Positions 1 through 8,688 of a DNA stretch of 64,000 bases are shown one piece after another. The notes below the pieces were generated by a model that did not search any database, was not told where the DNA came from, and saw only the letters and a program-made list of their open reading frames with translations. The DNA lies in the NCBI RefSeq assembly GCF_021729015.1, contig NZ_JAJQQZ010000002.1, positions 558,001 to 622,000 on the forward strand, in the 5' to 3' direction. The stretch comes from Halobacterium rubrum (GTDB lineage: Archaea; Halobacteriota; Halobacteria; Halobacteriales; Halobacteriaceae). How positions within the stretch are numbered: the stretch's first letter is position 1; the number at the start of each line of letters is the position of its first letter. Position numbers and translations under genes: made by a program.

Positions 1-246
1 AGTCCACCACGAGCCGTCCGCGGCGAGCGTGACGGAGCGCGTGGCCTCGGTGTCCGGCGCCCGGTCGGTGGGCGCGCTGGGAGCGCCTGCGTGGTCGTCG
101 TCGTCGGCGTTGCCGTCGTAGTCGGCCGGGCGCTGGCTGCGCTGCACCGTCGCGACGCTGCCGCGCTCGGCGAGCGCCCCGACCACGGCAGCGACGGCCG
201 ACTGGCGCGCTGCCCGCCCGGAGCCGACGACCGCGAGTGCCTTCAT
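1..246 (-). CDS. MobB-like protein, N-terminal part (runs off the window)
   Basis: This reading frame starts with ATG at 246 and continues past position 1, giving 82 visible residues. It begins MKALAVVGSGRAARQS and has [12 protein letters not shown] at about residues 24-35. That layout (beta strand, P-loop position, then 'ERG-VATVK') is typical of the molybdopterin-guanine dinucleotide adaptor MobB, and the later 'DGSWWT' fits the strand that follows in that family. The P-loop has no GKT/GKS, which is odd for a GTP-binding MobB, so this may be a degenerate or diverged member. It is divergent from the S-layer gene. The family assignment rests on pattern memory only. Confidence 0.4.
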   Translation of the reverse strand, partial: MKALAVVGSGRAARQSAVAAVVGALAERGSVATVQRSQRPADYDGNADDDDHAGAPSAPTDRAPDTEATRSVTLAADGSWWT

Positions 247-400
247 GGGCGTCCGTTGGCCCGCGGGCGTGTTAAGGTTCGCCCAGTCGGCGCCGAGCGT
301 GTGGCCGGCGGCTCGACGGCGGGTCCGGTTCGTCGTTGGACCCGCCCGGGCGCGTCGCTTCGATGCGGCCCTCGCGGCGTCCAGAATCCCCGCCGAGGCA

Positions 401-420
401 CCGAAACATTACTTAAACGT
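401..420 (+). promoter_or_regulatory. possible distal TATA element upstream of the S-layer gene
   Basis: An AT-rich patch, acttaaac at 411-418, stands out in the 409-nt non-coding stretch 247-655 between the MobB-like gene and the S-layer gene. Its direction is uncertain: a start from here would give a leader of more than 200 nt for the S-layer mRNA. I see no gene in 247-655. Confidence 0.3.
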
Positions 421-535
421 TTGGTGTGGCACCATTTCACAGCCAGTTCGGATTCCCGTCGTAGCGACGCTGTCGCCCCCACGAGCGTGTGAGACAGTCC
501 CACGCTTTCGTGACCCGGAGAAGTGAAAATAACAC

Positions 536-547
536 AAAGTATTTACC
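536..547 (+). promoter_or_regulatory. probable TATA box of the S-layer gene
   Basis: The AT-rich aaagtatttacc lies 110-120 nt before the S-layer ATG at 656. Initiation about 25 nt downstream would give a leader of roughly 85-90 nt. A long leader is unusual here, where many genes look leaderless, but the Halobacterium csg gene is known to carry one of about that length. Confidence 0.5.
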
Positions 548-655
548 ACCGACGGTACACCACTCGAACACCCCTACCCACTGGTGCCAGCGTCCAGTAC
601 CGCCCTCCGTGGGCGAGACCGATGCAGGTGCCGAAACCGCGAAACTCAACCAAAC

Positions 656-3397
656 ATGACAAGCAAAACAGACAAACTCCGCGCGGTCTTCCTGACGGCG
701 CTGATGATCGGTAGCGTCTTCGCTGCCGGCGTCGCGTTCACAGGTGGAGCCGCTGCGGCGGCGAGTTCAAACTCGCTGGACCTTGGCGACGGTGACGACA
801 ATGCCGTCGCGATTGCGCCCAGCGACAATCTGACTGACGTACAGGTCGACACGGATGGTAACGCTCTGGCTGGAAACAGCACGTTCGTCTTCGTAGACAC
901 CGACGACGACGGTGAATACGATTCCGGCGAACCGATGGCAACCAACTCCTCGACTTACGATCAGACAACGCAAACGACTGATCTTGCCATCGACACGGTC
1001 GATACATCGGGCCTCTCGGACGGCGACTACACGGTTTACGCCTACGAGAACGAGTCCCTGAACGCCGGTGACTCCAGCTTCGATGACAGCGAATCGCTGA
1101 CCATCGACTCGGACACGCCGAGCATCCGGAAGGCGACTCACTACCTGAATGGAACTGACGACTCCATCCTCGAAATCGCATTCGACGGGGACGTCAGCTC
1201 CACGACTAACTCCGAGGTCACTCTCCTTGACGCGGACGGAGATACCATCGGGAGCACGGTCACTCAGGGCAACCTCAACGACGATGATGGCGACGCTCGA
1301 GTCACCATTGACGCGGGCACCTCCATCGACAACGATGTCGCCGAGGTTGAAGTGAACAACTTCACCAACCTCGCCGGTGAGGATATCTCCGACGACACGG
1401 TTGGTGTGACAATCGCGCCGCAGACGATCAACACGACTGCCCCGGAAGACGTTGAGGCCTACGCGGGCACCAACGTCGCCCTCAAGGGCAACCTCTCGGA
1501 CAGCTTCGACATCTCGGGCCCCGATGTCGGCACCACGCGTGGTGCCGGCACGGGTAGCCAGGTCTACGTCTTCAACACGGACGACCTGGAGACCGGCGAC
1601 TACAACATCACCACTAACACCCAGAGCGATATCTCCACGCTGACGCTGGAGAGCCTCGGTCTGGAAGCTAGTGCCGATGCAGACTCCTTCGACACTAACA
1701 CGGACGTTACGGTCACTGCGACCGCTGACGACATCAACCGTGACGTCGAAGCAGTCCTGCTCGACTCCAACGGTGACGCCACTGACTACACCGCAGAGGG
1801 CACGATTAGCTCTGACGGTGACGTGACCCTCAACTTCGGTGCGGTTGTCGCCGAGGACGTTGGCAACTACACCGCTCAGGTCACCGACGTTGACTCCGGT
1901 GTTACTGCCGAGACCGACGTATTCTCGGCCGTTGAGGCTGCCGATACCAACACCGAGTTCGTCAACATCGAGCCTGCCGCCCGTGGTGACGTCGCCTCGA
2001 TCAACGTCTCCCTGACGGAGACCACCGAGGCCAACATCACCATCGGCGAGTACTCGAGCTCCAACTACCAGGCCAACCTCACCGTCGAAGACGGTAACGG
2101 GGACGGCTACGTGGAGTTCAACGTCAACACCTACACGATGGGTAACCAGACCGAGGACGTCCAGAGCGCCTTCTACGTCCCCGGTGACTCCGACGACTCC
2201 GTGACTTCCATCGAGCTCACGGACGGTTCCTCGCTCTCGAGCCCGATCGCTGACGGTACGTACCGTACGTCCGTGAAGGCGTCCGGTACCGAGAACGCTG
2301 ACGACGTCAGCCGTCTCAGCATCACCGAAACGGACGGCTTCACTAGCCAGAACATCTGGACGGCACCCCGCAGCGACTCGCTCAGTGACTTCCCGACCGA
2401 CGCCACCCTGACTCAGGACGACTCGATCACCCAGGGCGACTGGGTGGTCCACGAGATCAGCGGTGACGGTGTCTTCGGCGTTCTCGCGAACGCTAGCAAC
2501 AATGGCGATGTCAGCGACACGCAGGCGCTGCTGAACGCGGCCAACTACTCGGAGCTCAGCCTCACGGTCGAGCAGACCGAGGCCTCCGTTGGCCCGAACG
2601 CTGACCCCAAGACGCTGAACTACACGGAAGCGCTCCAGAACGGCAACGCTGGTGTCGTTGCTGACGCAGAGAACGGCACCATCTACGTCGCTGCCGCGCT
2701 TGACCAGGTCAACACCGGCGAGGACGACCCCGCGCTCAGCTTCGGTGACGACGCCTTCAACGCGTCTGTCACGCTGAACGCGACGACGACGGACCTCGCT
2801 GACGACGACTCCTCGGTGTCCGCCGAGTACTCGACCGCCGAACTCGAGGAAAGCCTCACCCAGGACGTCTACAACGTGACCAACGCCGAAAACCAGACCA
2901 TCACGGCCGAGTCGAACGCCGCTGATGGGACTCAGTACAACGTGCTGGTCGAGTCGACCGATACCGAAGGCGACGGCTTCATCGAGCCGGAGAATCTCGC
3001 CACCGTCGAGGACGGCGAGCTGACCTTCGAGGTCGACTTCACTGACGCAGCCGTTGGCGACGAGTTCTCCGTGACCCTCGAGGGTCTCGAAGAGGACGAC
3101 TCCGCCACGGGTAACGTCGTCGAGTCCGCCGACGACGGCGAGACGACCACGGAAGCCCCGGACACGACCGAGGCTCCTGACACGACGGAAGCCCCGGACA
3201 CGACCGAGGCTCCTGACACGACGGAAGCCCCGGACACGACCGAGGCTCCCCAGACGACCGAAGCTCCGGACACCACGGAAGCCGCTGACACCACGGAAGG
3301 TGACGACGGTTCCTCCGGTGGCTCGATCCCCGGCTTCGGTGTCGGCATCGCGCTGGTCGCGATCCTCGGCGCCGCGCTGCTCGCCCTGCGCGAGTAA
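656..3397 (+). CDS. csg: S-layer (cell surface) glycoprotein with PGF-CTERM anchor
   Basis: This encodes a 913-residue exported protein, the probable sole building block of the S-layer wall. The start at 656 gives MTSKTDKLRAVFLTALMIGS, a signal peptide very like that of Halobacterium S-layer glycoprotein, with cleavage expected after the alanine run near residue 34. An upstream in-frame ATG at 584 would spoil the signal and is rejected. The mature part is Asp/Ser/Thr-rich with many N-X-S/T sequons. A Thr-rich stalk of six-residue EAPDTT repeats (about 3145-3300) precedes SIPGFGVGIALV and a final transmembrane helix ending in LRE. This is the PGF-CTERM signal cut by archaeosortase A, whose gene follows directly. 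The first third looks somewhat less GC-rich than the rest. Confidence 0.93.
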   Translation: MTSKTDKLRAVFLTALMIGSVFAAGVAFTGGAAAAASSNSLDLGDGDDNAVAIAPSDNLTDVQVDTDGNALAGNSTFVFVDTDDDGEYDSGEPMATNSSTYDQTTQTTDLAIDTVDTSGLSDGDYTVYAYENESLNAGDSSFDDSESLTIDSDTPSIRKATHYLNGTDDSILEIAFDGDVSSTTNSEVTLLDADGDTIGSTVTQGNLNDDDGDARVTIDAGTSIDNDVAEVEVNNFTNLAGEDISDDTVGVTIAPQTINTTAPEDVEAYAGTNVALKGNLSDSFDISGPDVGTTRGAGTGSQVYVFNTDDLETGDYNITTNTQSDISTLTLESLGLEASADADSFDTNTDVTVTATADDINRDVEAVLLDSNGDATDYTAEGTISSDGDVTLNFGAVVAEDVGNYTAQVTDVDSGVTAETDVFSAVEAADTNTEFVNIEPAARGDVASINVSLTETTEANITIGEYSSSNYQANLTVEDGNGDGYVEFNVNTYTMGNQTEDVQSAFYVPGDSDDSVTSIELTDGSSLSSPIADGTYRTSVKASGTENADDVSRLSITETDGFTSQNIWTAPRSDSLSDFPTDATLTQDDSITQGDWVVHEISGDGVFGVLANASNNGDVSDTQALLNAANYSELSLTVEQTEASVGPNADPKTLNYTEALQNGNAGVVADAENGTIYVAAALDQVNTGEDDPALSFGDDAFNASVTLNATTTDLADDDSSVSAEYSTAELEESLTQDVYNVTNAENQTITAESNAADGTQYNVLVESTDTEGDGFIEPENLATVEDGELTFEVDFTDAAVGDEFSVTLEGLEEDDSATGNVVESADDGETTTEAPDTTEAPDTTEAPDTTEAPDTTEAPDTTEAPQTTEAPDTTEAADTTEGDDGSSGGSIPGFGVGIALVAILGAALLALRE

Positions 3398-3410
3398 CGC
3401 GACTCCGACG

Positions 3411-3466
3411 GATTCGCTCTCAGAGCGATTCCACAACCGCAATCCCTGACTTCCCGATTTTCTTTC
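3411..3466 (+). terminator. terminator of the S-layer gene
   Basis: A near-perfect inverted repeat (gattcgctct paired with agagcgatt, 3411-3430) just after the stop is followed by the T-rich stretch attttctttc at 3457-3466. Archaeal polymerase stops at U-tracts, and a strongly expressed S-layer gene needs an efficient stop before artA. Confidence 0.5.
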
Positions 3467-3586
3467 GCGCGCCAAACTCGACAGCGACAGCGCTAGCGTC
3501 GGCGGCGTCGTCGACGTCGCTGCCGGCCGCGAGCACCCACACCAACACGCATATACTCGGGCCGCGCCTGGCTTCGACCAGTAACG

Positions 3587-4507
3587 ATGACGACAGCCGT
3601 GACTGACGCGCTCGCGTGGGTCGTGATAGCGGCGTTCGGCACGAGCGCCGTCTTCGACACGACCGGGGGCCGCGAGGCGCTGCGACGGTACACCGCGACA
3701 GCTGCGTGGGCGGTGTTCGCGCTGTTCTGGGGGCTGCTCGTCGAGCACTTCCTGTTCGTCCAGCAGTCGCCCATCGAGGGCGTGCTGGCGGCGGCGGCGG
3801 TGCCGGCGTGTCTCTACACGGGCTATCTCGTCGGGAGCGGCCGGAAGGAGCTCGCGACGCTGACGCGCGCGGTCGCCATCATGGGCCTCATCTACATCCC
3901 GTTCCAGACCATCGAGGCGCTCCGTCAGTGGGCGATTCTGACGACGACTGACCACGCGGCGTGGCTGATGGGGCAGTTCGGCTACCACCCGCCCATCGAG
4001 GCGGCGCCGGAGTACCACGGGTACGAGGCGCAGTTCGTCTTCTCCGGTCAGCACGCCGTCACGGGCGAGGACTGGGGGTTCCCGACGACCGTGCTGCTGG
4101 CGTGCACGGGCATCGGGAGCATGAGCATCGTCGGCGGGCTGGTGCTGGCCGTCGAGGCGCCGACGCGCCGCCGGATGCAGGCGCTCGGGCTCGCGCTCCC
4201 GCTCATCTACGGGATGAACCTCGTGCGCGTGGTGTTCATCGCGATCGCGCACGGCGAACAGTGGTTCCGGCATCCGACGATACAGGACGTCGTGTACGCG
4301 CTGTTCCCGAGCGAGAACCCGAACATGGTGTCGTACCTGTTCGCGGACCGCGTGCTCGCGCAGTCCGCCTCGGTGGTGGTGCTGGTGGTGCTGACGCTGG
4401 CGTTGCTGCGCATCGTCCCGGAGCTCGGCGGCGTCATCGAGGACGTCGCGTACGTCGCCACCGGCAACGAGTACGACATCACCGAGCGGTTCGCGCAGCG
4501 GAGCTGA
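3587..4507 (+). CDS. artA: archaeosortase A
   Basis: This is a 306-residue multi-spanning membrane transpeptidase that removes the PGF-CTERM helix from secreted substrates and couples them to lipid. The catalytic residues fall where expected: Cys173 in LLACTGIG, Arg214 in NLVRVVFIAIAHG, and an Arg at 255 in FADRVLAQ. The first two positions match those reported for the Haloferax volcanii enzyme, and 306 residues fits the family. A TATA-like atatactc at about 3550 lies roughly 30 nt before the ATG, suggesting its own leaderless transcript. The gene sits immediately downstream of its probable main substrate, the S-layer glycoprotein. Confidence 0.92.
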   Translation: MTTAVTDALAWVVIAAFGTSAVFDTTGGREALRRYTATAAWAVFALFWGLLVEHFLFVQQSPIEGVLAAAAVPACLYTGYLVGSGRKELATLTRAVAIMGLIYIPFQTIEALRQWAILTTTDHAAWLMGQFGYHPPIEAAPEYHGYEAQFVFSGQHAVTGEDWGFPTTVLLACTGIGSMSIVGGLVLAVEAPTRRRMQALGLALPLIYGMNLVRVVFIAIAHGEQWFRHPTIQDVVYALFPSENPNMVSYLFADRVLAQSASVVVLVVLTLALLRIVPELGGVIEDVAYVATGNEYDITERFAQRS

Positions 4508-4808
4508 GGCGGCGCGCAGCAGACTCGTTCTCCCGGTCGTTTCGACACCGAAACGGCGGCAGTCCTCGAGCGGTGCTGACCAGCCGAAGAGTAGCGGCTA
4601 TCGGCCACCCGACAGGGTGGGAATCCGAAAGGGGCCGGCCGGTCGCGCCGCGTGCCGACGTAAGGACCGCAGCGAGCACCGCGAGCGAGGACCACAGCGA
4701 GGCAGGCGGCGCGAGCGGACGGGGGCTTTCGAAGCAGTCGCTACGGGGAGTGGAACCGAACGCAGAGAACAGCAACAGAGCTACTCGAACGAGGCGTCGA
4801 AGAGAAAG
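4508..4808. other. non-coding interval with a structured segment
   Basis: No credible gene is visible in these 301 nt. Around 4602-4645 the sequence can fold: the inner hairpin ACCC-GACA-GGGT is enclosed by CGGCC and GGCCG arms, followed by a GAATCCGAAAGGGG stretch. From about 4664 to 4702 there are three degenerate copies of a 12-13 nt unit of the form gaccgcagcgag. It could be a structured RNA or a decayed transposon end. A minus-strand frame beginning MTRVQIPLRAL is an artefact of reading across the tRNA gene. Confidence 0.4.
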
Positions 4809-4881
4809 CGCCCGGAGCGGGATTTGAACCCGCGTCACAACCGTGACAGGGTTGTATGATGGGCCACTACACCATCCGGGC
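4809..4881 (-). tRNA. tRNA-Asp (GTC)
   Basis: The minus strand folds into a 73-nt cloverleaf. The acceptor stem is GCCCGGA/TCCGGGC with discriminator G, the anticodon stem CAACC/GGTTG holds loop CTGTCAC (anticodon GTC), and the T arm is GCGGGTTCAAATCCCGC. CCA is not encoded. It lies between artA and the RNA polymerase operon, reading towards artA. Confidence 0.96.
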
Positions 4882-4988
4882 TGGCTGCACTCATTCGTAA
4901 CCGGCTTGCATTCTTAAGGCTTTCCAATCGGTGGGTTGTGTGGGCCACGGTGCCGTGGCACCGGACCAGACCCGTTACAGTTGGCAAG

Positions 4989-4996
4989 ACTTAAGC
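4989..4996 (+). promoter_or_regulatory. TATA box of the RNA polymerase operon
   Basis: acttaagc lies 67-74 nt before the rpoH ATG. A start about 25 nt downstream gives a leader of about 40-45 nt. It is the only AT-rich core between tRNA-Asp and rpoH and probably drives rpoH to nusA. Confidence 0.5.
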
Positions 4997-5062
4997 GCTG
5001 CGGGCGTCAACTGGCCTGTAGTATCTCGTGAGAGTCAGTTCTCCCCCCATGCAGGTGCACCC

Positions 5063-5290
5063 ATGGTAGACGTAAGCCAACACGAACTCGTGCCCGAGCA
5101 CACGGTTCTCGACGAGGACACCCTCGAAGAGGTGCTCGAGGACTACGAAATCGACCGTACGGAGCTCCCGAAGATCAAGCGCAAGGACCCGGCGCTGCCC
5201 GACGACGCCGAGGTCGGGGACGTCGTGAAGATCGTCCGGGACTCGCGAACTACAGACGAAGCCATCGTGTACCGACTGGTGATCGAATAG
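5063..5290 (+). CDS. rpoH: RNA polymerase subunit H (RPB5-like)
   Basis: A 75-residue subunit equivalent to the C-terminal assembly domain of eukaryotic RPB5, at the downstream DNA entry of archaeal RNA polymerase. It contains the family signature around [18 protein letters not shown] and the C-terminal [16 protein letters not shown] stretch. The start at 5063 is the usual RpoH length; the longer frame to 4931 has no family match. The stop at 5288-5290 is directly followed by the rpoB2 ATG at 5291. It is the first gene of the large polymerase operon, the normal archaeal order. Confidence 0.96.
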   Translation: MVDVSQHELVPEHTVLDEDTLEEVLEDYEIDRTELPKIKRKDPALPDDAEVGDVVKIVRDSRTTDEAIVYRLVIE

Positions 5291-6859
5291 ATGCAACAGG
5301 AAGACAAACGCGAACTGTCCGAATCGTACTTCTCGAAGGAACGCCTCGCCGAACACCACTTCCGCTCGTACAACTCCTTCCTCGAGCGCGGCATGCAGGA
5401 TGTCGTCACCGAGAAGGAGAAGATCGAGACGGACATCGGCGACAAGGAAGACGAAGAGCCGGTGTGGGTCGAACTCGGCGACGTCCGCACCGTCACGCCC
5501 CGCGTCCGGGAGGCCGACGGCAGTGAGGAGCTGCTGTACCCCCAGGAGGCGCGGCTGCGGAACATCACGTACTCGGCGCCCGTGTTCATGGAGATGAGCA
5601 TCGTCAAGGGCGGCGAGGAGGAGGAGGAGCGCGTCCTCGACACGACCGAGACGAAGGTCGGCCGGATGCCCATCATGGTGGGCTCCGAGAAGTGCAACAT
5701 CGCGGGCTTCAGCGACGACGAGCTCGTGGAGATCGGCGAGGACCCAGCGGACCCCGGGGGGTACTTCATCATCAACGGCAGCGAGCGCGTGCTGATGACC
5801 AGCGAGGACCTCGCGCCGAACAAGATTCTCGCCGAGTACGACTCGAAGTACGGCGACGAGATCCAGGTGGCGAAGACGTTCAGTCAGCGCCGCGGCTACC
5901 GCGCGCTGGTGCTCGTCGAACGCAACCGCGAGGGCCTGCTCGAGGTGTCGTTCCCCTCGGTCTCGGGCTCGATCAGCTTCGTCACGCTCGTGCGCGCACT
6001 CGGACTCGAGTCCGACGAGGAGATCGTCCACCGGGTCAGCGAGGACCCGGAGATCGTGAAGTTCATGCTGGAGAACCTGGAGGAGGCCGACGTCCAGACC
6101 CAGGAGGAGGCCATCGAGGAGCTCGGGCAGCGCGTCGCCTCCGGCCAGGGGAAGAACTACCAGCTGAAGCGCGCGAACTACGTCATCGACCGCTACCTCC
6201 TGCCGCACCTCCACGAGGACGGCGTCGAGGACGAGGAGACCCGCATCAACAAGTCGTACTACCTCTGCCGGATGGCCGAGGCGTGCTTCGAGCTCGCACT
6301 CGACCGCCGCGAGGCCGACGACAAGGACCACTACGCCAACAAGCGCCTGAAGGTGTCCGGCGACCTCATGAAGGACCTGTTCCGGACGGCGCTGAACAAG
6401 CTCGCGCGCGACGTGAAGTACCAGCTGGAGCGCGCGAACATGCGGAACCGCGAGCTCACCGTGAACACGGTGGTTCGCTCCGACGTGCTGACCGAGCGGC
6501 TCGAACACCCGATCGCGACCGGGAACTGGGTCGGCGGGCGCTCCGGCGTGAGCCAGCTCGTCGACCGCACCGACTTCATGGGCGTCCTCAGTCACCTGCG
6601 TCGCCTGCGGAGTCCGCTGTCGCGCAGCCAGCCCCACTTCGAGGCGCGTGACCTGCACGCGACCCAGTGGGGCCGCATCTGTCCCTCCGAGACGCCGGAG
6701 GGCCCGAACTGTGGGCTGGTGAAGAACTTCGCGCAGGCGATGGAGCTCTCACAGAACGTCGACGACGAGCGGGAACTCAAACGAGAGCTGTCCTCGATGG
6801 GCGTCGAGGGCATTCCGGGCATCAGCACGGAAGCGACACAGACGTCCGCGGACGACTAA
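5291..6859 (+). CDS. rpoB2: RNA polymerase subunit B'' (N-terminal half of beta)
   Basis: This 522-residue protein is the N-terminal half of the second-largest subunit, separate in haloarchaea. It contains the protrusion, lobe and fork regions. Diagnostic segments are [22 protein letters not shown], with family-typical spacing near residue 155-177, and the fork segment [30 protein letters not shown] near residues 450-480. The C-terminus ends just after the fork, where the archaeal split normally lies. One nucleotide separates it from rpoB1, so the two are almost certainly co-translated. Confidence 0.97.
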   Translation: MQQEDKRELSESYFSKERLAEHHFRSYNSFLERGMQDVVTEKEKIETDIGDKEDEEPVWVELGDVRTVTPRVREADGSEELLYPQEARLRNITYSAPVFMEMSIVKGGEEEEERVLDTTETKVGRMPIMVGSEKCNIAGFSDDELVEIGEDPADPGGYFIINGSERVLMTSEDLAPNKILAEYDSKYGDEIQVAKTFSQRRGYRALVLVERNREGLLEVSFPSVSGSISFVTLVRALGLESDEEIVHRVSEDPEIVKFMLENLEEADVQTQEEAIEELGQRVASGQGKNYQLKRANYVIDRYLLPHLHEDGVEDEETRINKSYYLCRMAEACFELALDRREADDKDHYANKRLKVSGDLMKDLFRTALNKLARDVKYQLERANMRNRELTVNTVVRSDVLTERLEHPIATGNWVGGRSGVSQLVDRTDFMGVLSHLRRLRSPLSRSQPHFEARDLHATQWGRICPSETPEGPNCGLVKNFAQAMELSQNVDDERELKRELSSMGVEGIPGISTEATQTSADD

Positions 6860-6860
6860 C

Positions 6861-8687
6861 ATGAGCACGGAACGCGAAGCCAAAGTCTACGTCAACGGAA
6901 GTCTCGTGGGGACCCACGAGAATCCCGAACAGCTCGCCGAACAGATCCGGGAGGCGCGTCGCCGCGGAGAGGTCTCCGAGATGGTGAACGTCTCCGTGAA
7001 AGACCGCACGGGCGAGGTCATCGTGAACGCGGACGCGGGCCGGGCGCGCCGGCCGCTGCTCGTCGTGGAGAACGGCGAGCCCGCCGTCACCCAGGAGGAG
7101 GTCGAGGCCGTGGAGAACGGCGACATCGACTTCGAGGACCTCGTCGAGGCCGGGAAGGTCGAGTTCATCGACGCCGAAGAGGAAGAAGACATCCTCGTCG
7201 GCGTCGACGAGGAGGAGCTCACCGAGAACCACACCCACCTCGAGATCGACCCGCAGCTCATCTTCGGCATCGGCGCCGGGATGATTCCGTACCCCGAGCA
7301 CAACGCCAGCCCCCGCATTACGATGGGGGCGGGGATGATGAAGCAGAGTCTGGGCCTGCCGGCGGCGAACTACCGCATCCGGCCGGACACCCGCCAGCAC
7401 CTCCTGCACTACCCGCAGAAGGCGATGGTGAACACCCAGACGACCAAACAGATCGGCTACGACGACCGGCCGGCCGGCCAGAACTTCGTCGTCGCCGTGA
7501 TGTCCTACGAGGGCTTCAACATCGAGGACGCCCTCGTCATGAACAAGGGCTCCGTGGAGCGCGCGCTCTCCCGCTCGCACTTCTTCCGCACGTACGAGGG
7601 CGAGGAGCGCCGCTACCCCGGCGGTCAGGAGGACCGCTTCGAGATTCCGGGCGACGACGTGCGGGGCGCTCGCGGCGAGGACGCCTACACGCACCTCGAC
7701 GACGACGGTCTCGTGAACCCCGAGACGAAAGTCGACGACTCTACCGTCCTGCTGGGGAAGACGAGCCCGCCGCGGTTCCTCGAGGAGCCCGAGGACATGG
7801 GTGGCCTCAGCCCGCAGAAGCGCCGCGAGACCTCGGTGACGATGCGCTCGGGCGAGGACGGCATCGTCGACACGGTCACGCTGATGGAGGGCGAGGACGG
7901 CTCGAAGCTCGCGAAAGTCTCCGTCCGGGACGAACGCATCCCGGAGCTCGGTGACAAGTTCGCGAGCCGGCACGGCCAGAAGGGCGTCGTCGGCCACCTC
8001 GCGCCCCAGGAGGACATGCCGTTCACGCAGGAGGGCGTGGTGCCGGACCTCGTCCTGAACCCGCACGCGCTGCCGTCCCGGATGACGGTCGGTCACGTGC
8101 TGGAGATGCTCGGCGGGAAGGCGGGCTCCCTCGACGGGCGGTCCGTCGACGGTACGCCGTTCACCGGCGAGAACGAGGACGAGATCCGGGGCACGCTGGA
8201 GGACCGCGGCTTCAAATCCTCCGGGAAGGAGGTCATGTACTCCGGCGTCTCCGGGGAGAAGATCGAGGCCGAGATCTTCGTCGGCACCATCTTCTACCAC
8301 AAGCTCTACCACATGGTGTCGAACAAGCTCCACGCCCGCTCGAAGGGGCCGGTGCAGGTGCTCACGCGCCAGCCGACCGAGGGCCGCGCCCGCGAGGGTG
8401 GGCTGCGAGTCGGCGAGATGGAGCGCGACACCGTCATCGGACACGGCGCCGCGATGGTGCTCAAAGAGCGCCTGCTGGACTCCTCGGACCGCGAGGACGT
8501 CCACGTCTGTGGGAACTGCGGCATGACGGCCGTGGAGAACTACGAGCAACGGCGCGTGTACTGTCCGAACTGCGAGGAGGAGACAGACGTACACAACATC
8601 GAGATGAGCTACGCGTTCAAGCTCCTGCTCGACGAGATGAAGGCGCTGGGCATCGCGCCGCGCCTCGAACTGGAGGACGCAGTCTGA
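6861..8687 (+). CDS. rpoB1: RNA polymerase subunit B' (C-terminal half of beta)
   Basis: This 608-residue protein carries the hybrid-binding, wall and clamp-anchor parts of the beta subunit. Visible marks are the hybrid-binding region around [20 protein letters not shown], the [17 protein letters not shown] segment that contacts the catalytic site, and a zinc ribbon [11 protein letters not shown]...YCPNC near the C-terminus. The stop is followed after one nucleotide by the rpoA1 ATG. Confidence 0.97.
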   Translation: MSTEREAKVYVNGSLVGTHENPEQLAEQIREARRRGEVSEMVNVSVKDRTGEVIVNADAGRARRPLLVVENGEPAVTQEEVEAVENGDIDFEDLVEAGKVEFIDAEEEEDILVGVDEEELTENHTHLEIDPQLIFGIGAGMIPYPEHNASPRITMGAGMMKQSLGLPAANYRIRPDTRQHLLHYPQKAMVNTQTTKQIGYDDRPAGQNFVVAVMSYEGFNIEDALVMNKGSVERALSRSHFFRTYEGEERRYPGGQEDRFEIPGDDVRGARGEDAYTHLDDDGLVNPETKVDDSTVLLGKTSPPRFLEEPEDMGGLSPQKRRETSVTMRSGEDGIVDTVTLMEGEDGSKLAKVSVRDERIPELGDKFASRHGQKGVVGHLAPQEDMPFTQEGVVPDLVLNPHALPSRMTVGHVLEMLGGKAGSLDGRSVDGTPFTGENEDEIRGTLEDRGFKSSGKEVMYSGVSGEKIEAEIFVGTIFYHKLYHMVSNKLHARSKGPVQVLTRQPTEGRAREGGLRVGEMERDTVIGHGAAMVLKERLLDSSDREDVHVCGNCGMTAVENYEQRRVYCPNCEEETDVHNIEMSYAFKLLLDEMKALGIAPRLELEDAV

Positions 8688-8688
8688 C

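Noticed and set aside
584-655. Earlier S-layer start at 584
   Set aside because: It would add 24 Arg/Cys-rich residues before a complete signal peptide; ATG 656 matches known S-layer starts.
767-4273. Very long open frame (over 1100 codons) antisense to the S-layer gene and artA
   Set aside because: It mirrors the Asp-rich codons of the real genes, lacks any family motif, and would cover two recognised genes. Long antisense frames are normal in GC-rich halophile DNA.
4479-4838. Minus-strand protein beginning MTRVQIPLRAL
   Set aside because: This phrase comes from reading through the tRNA T arm; the rest has no similarity or coding character.
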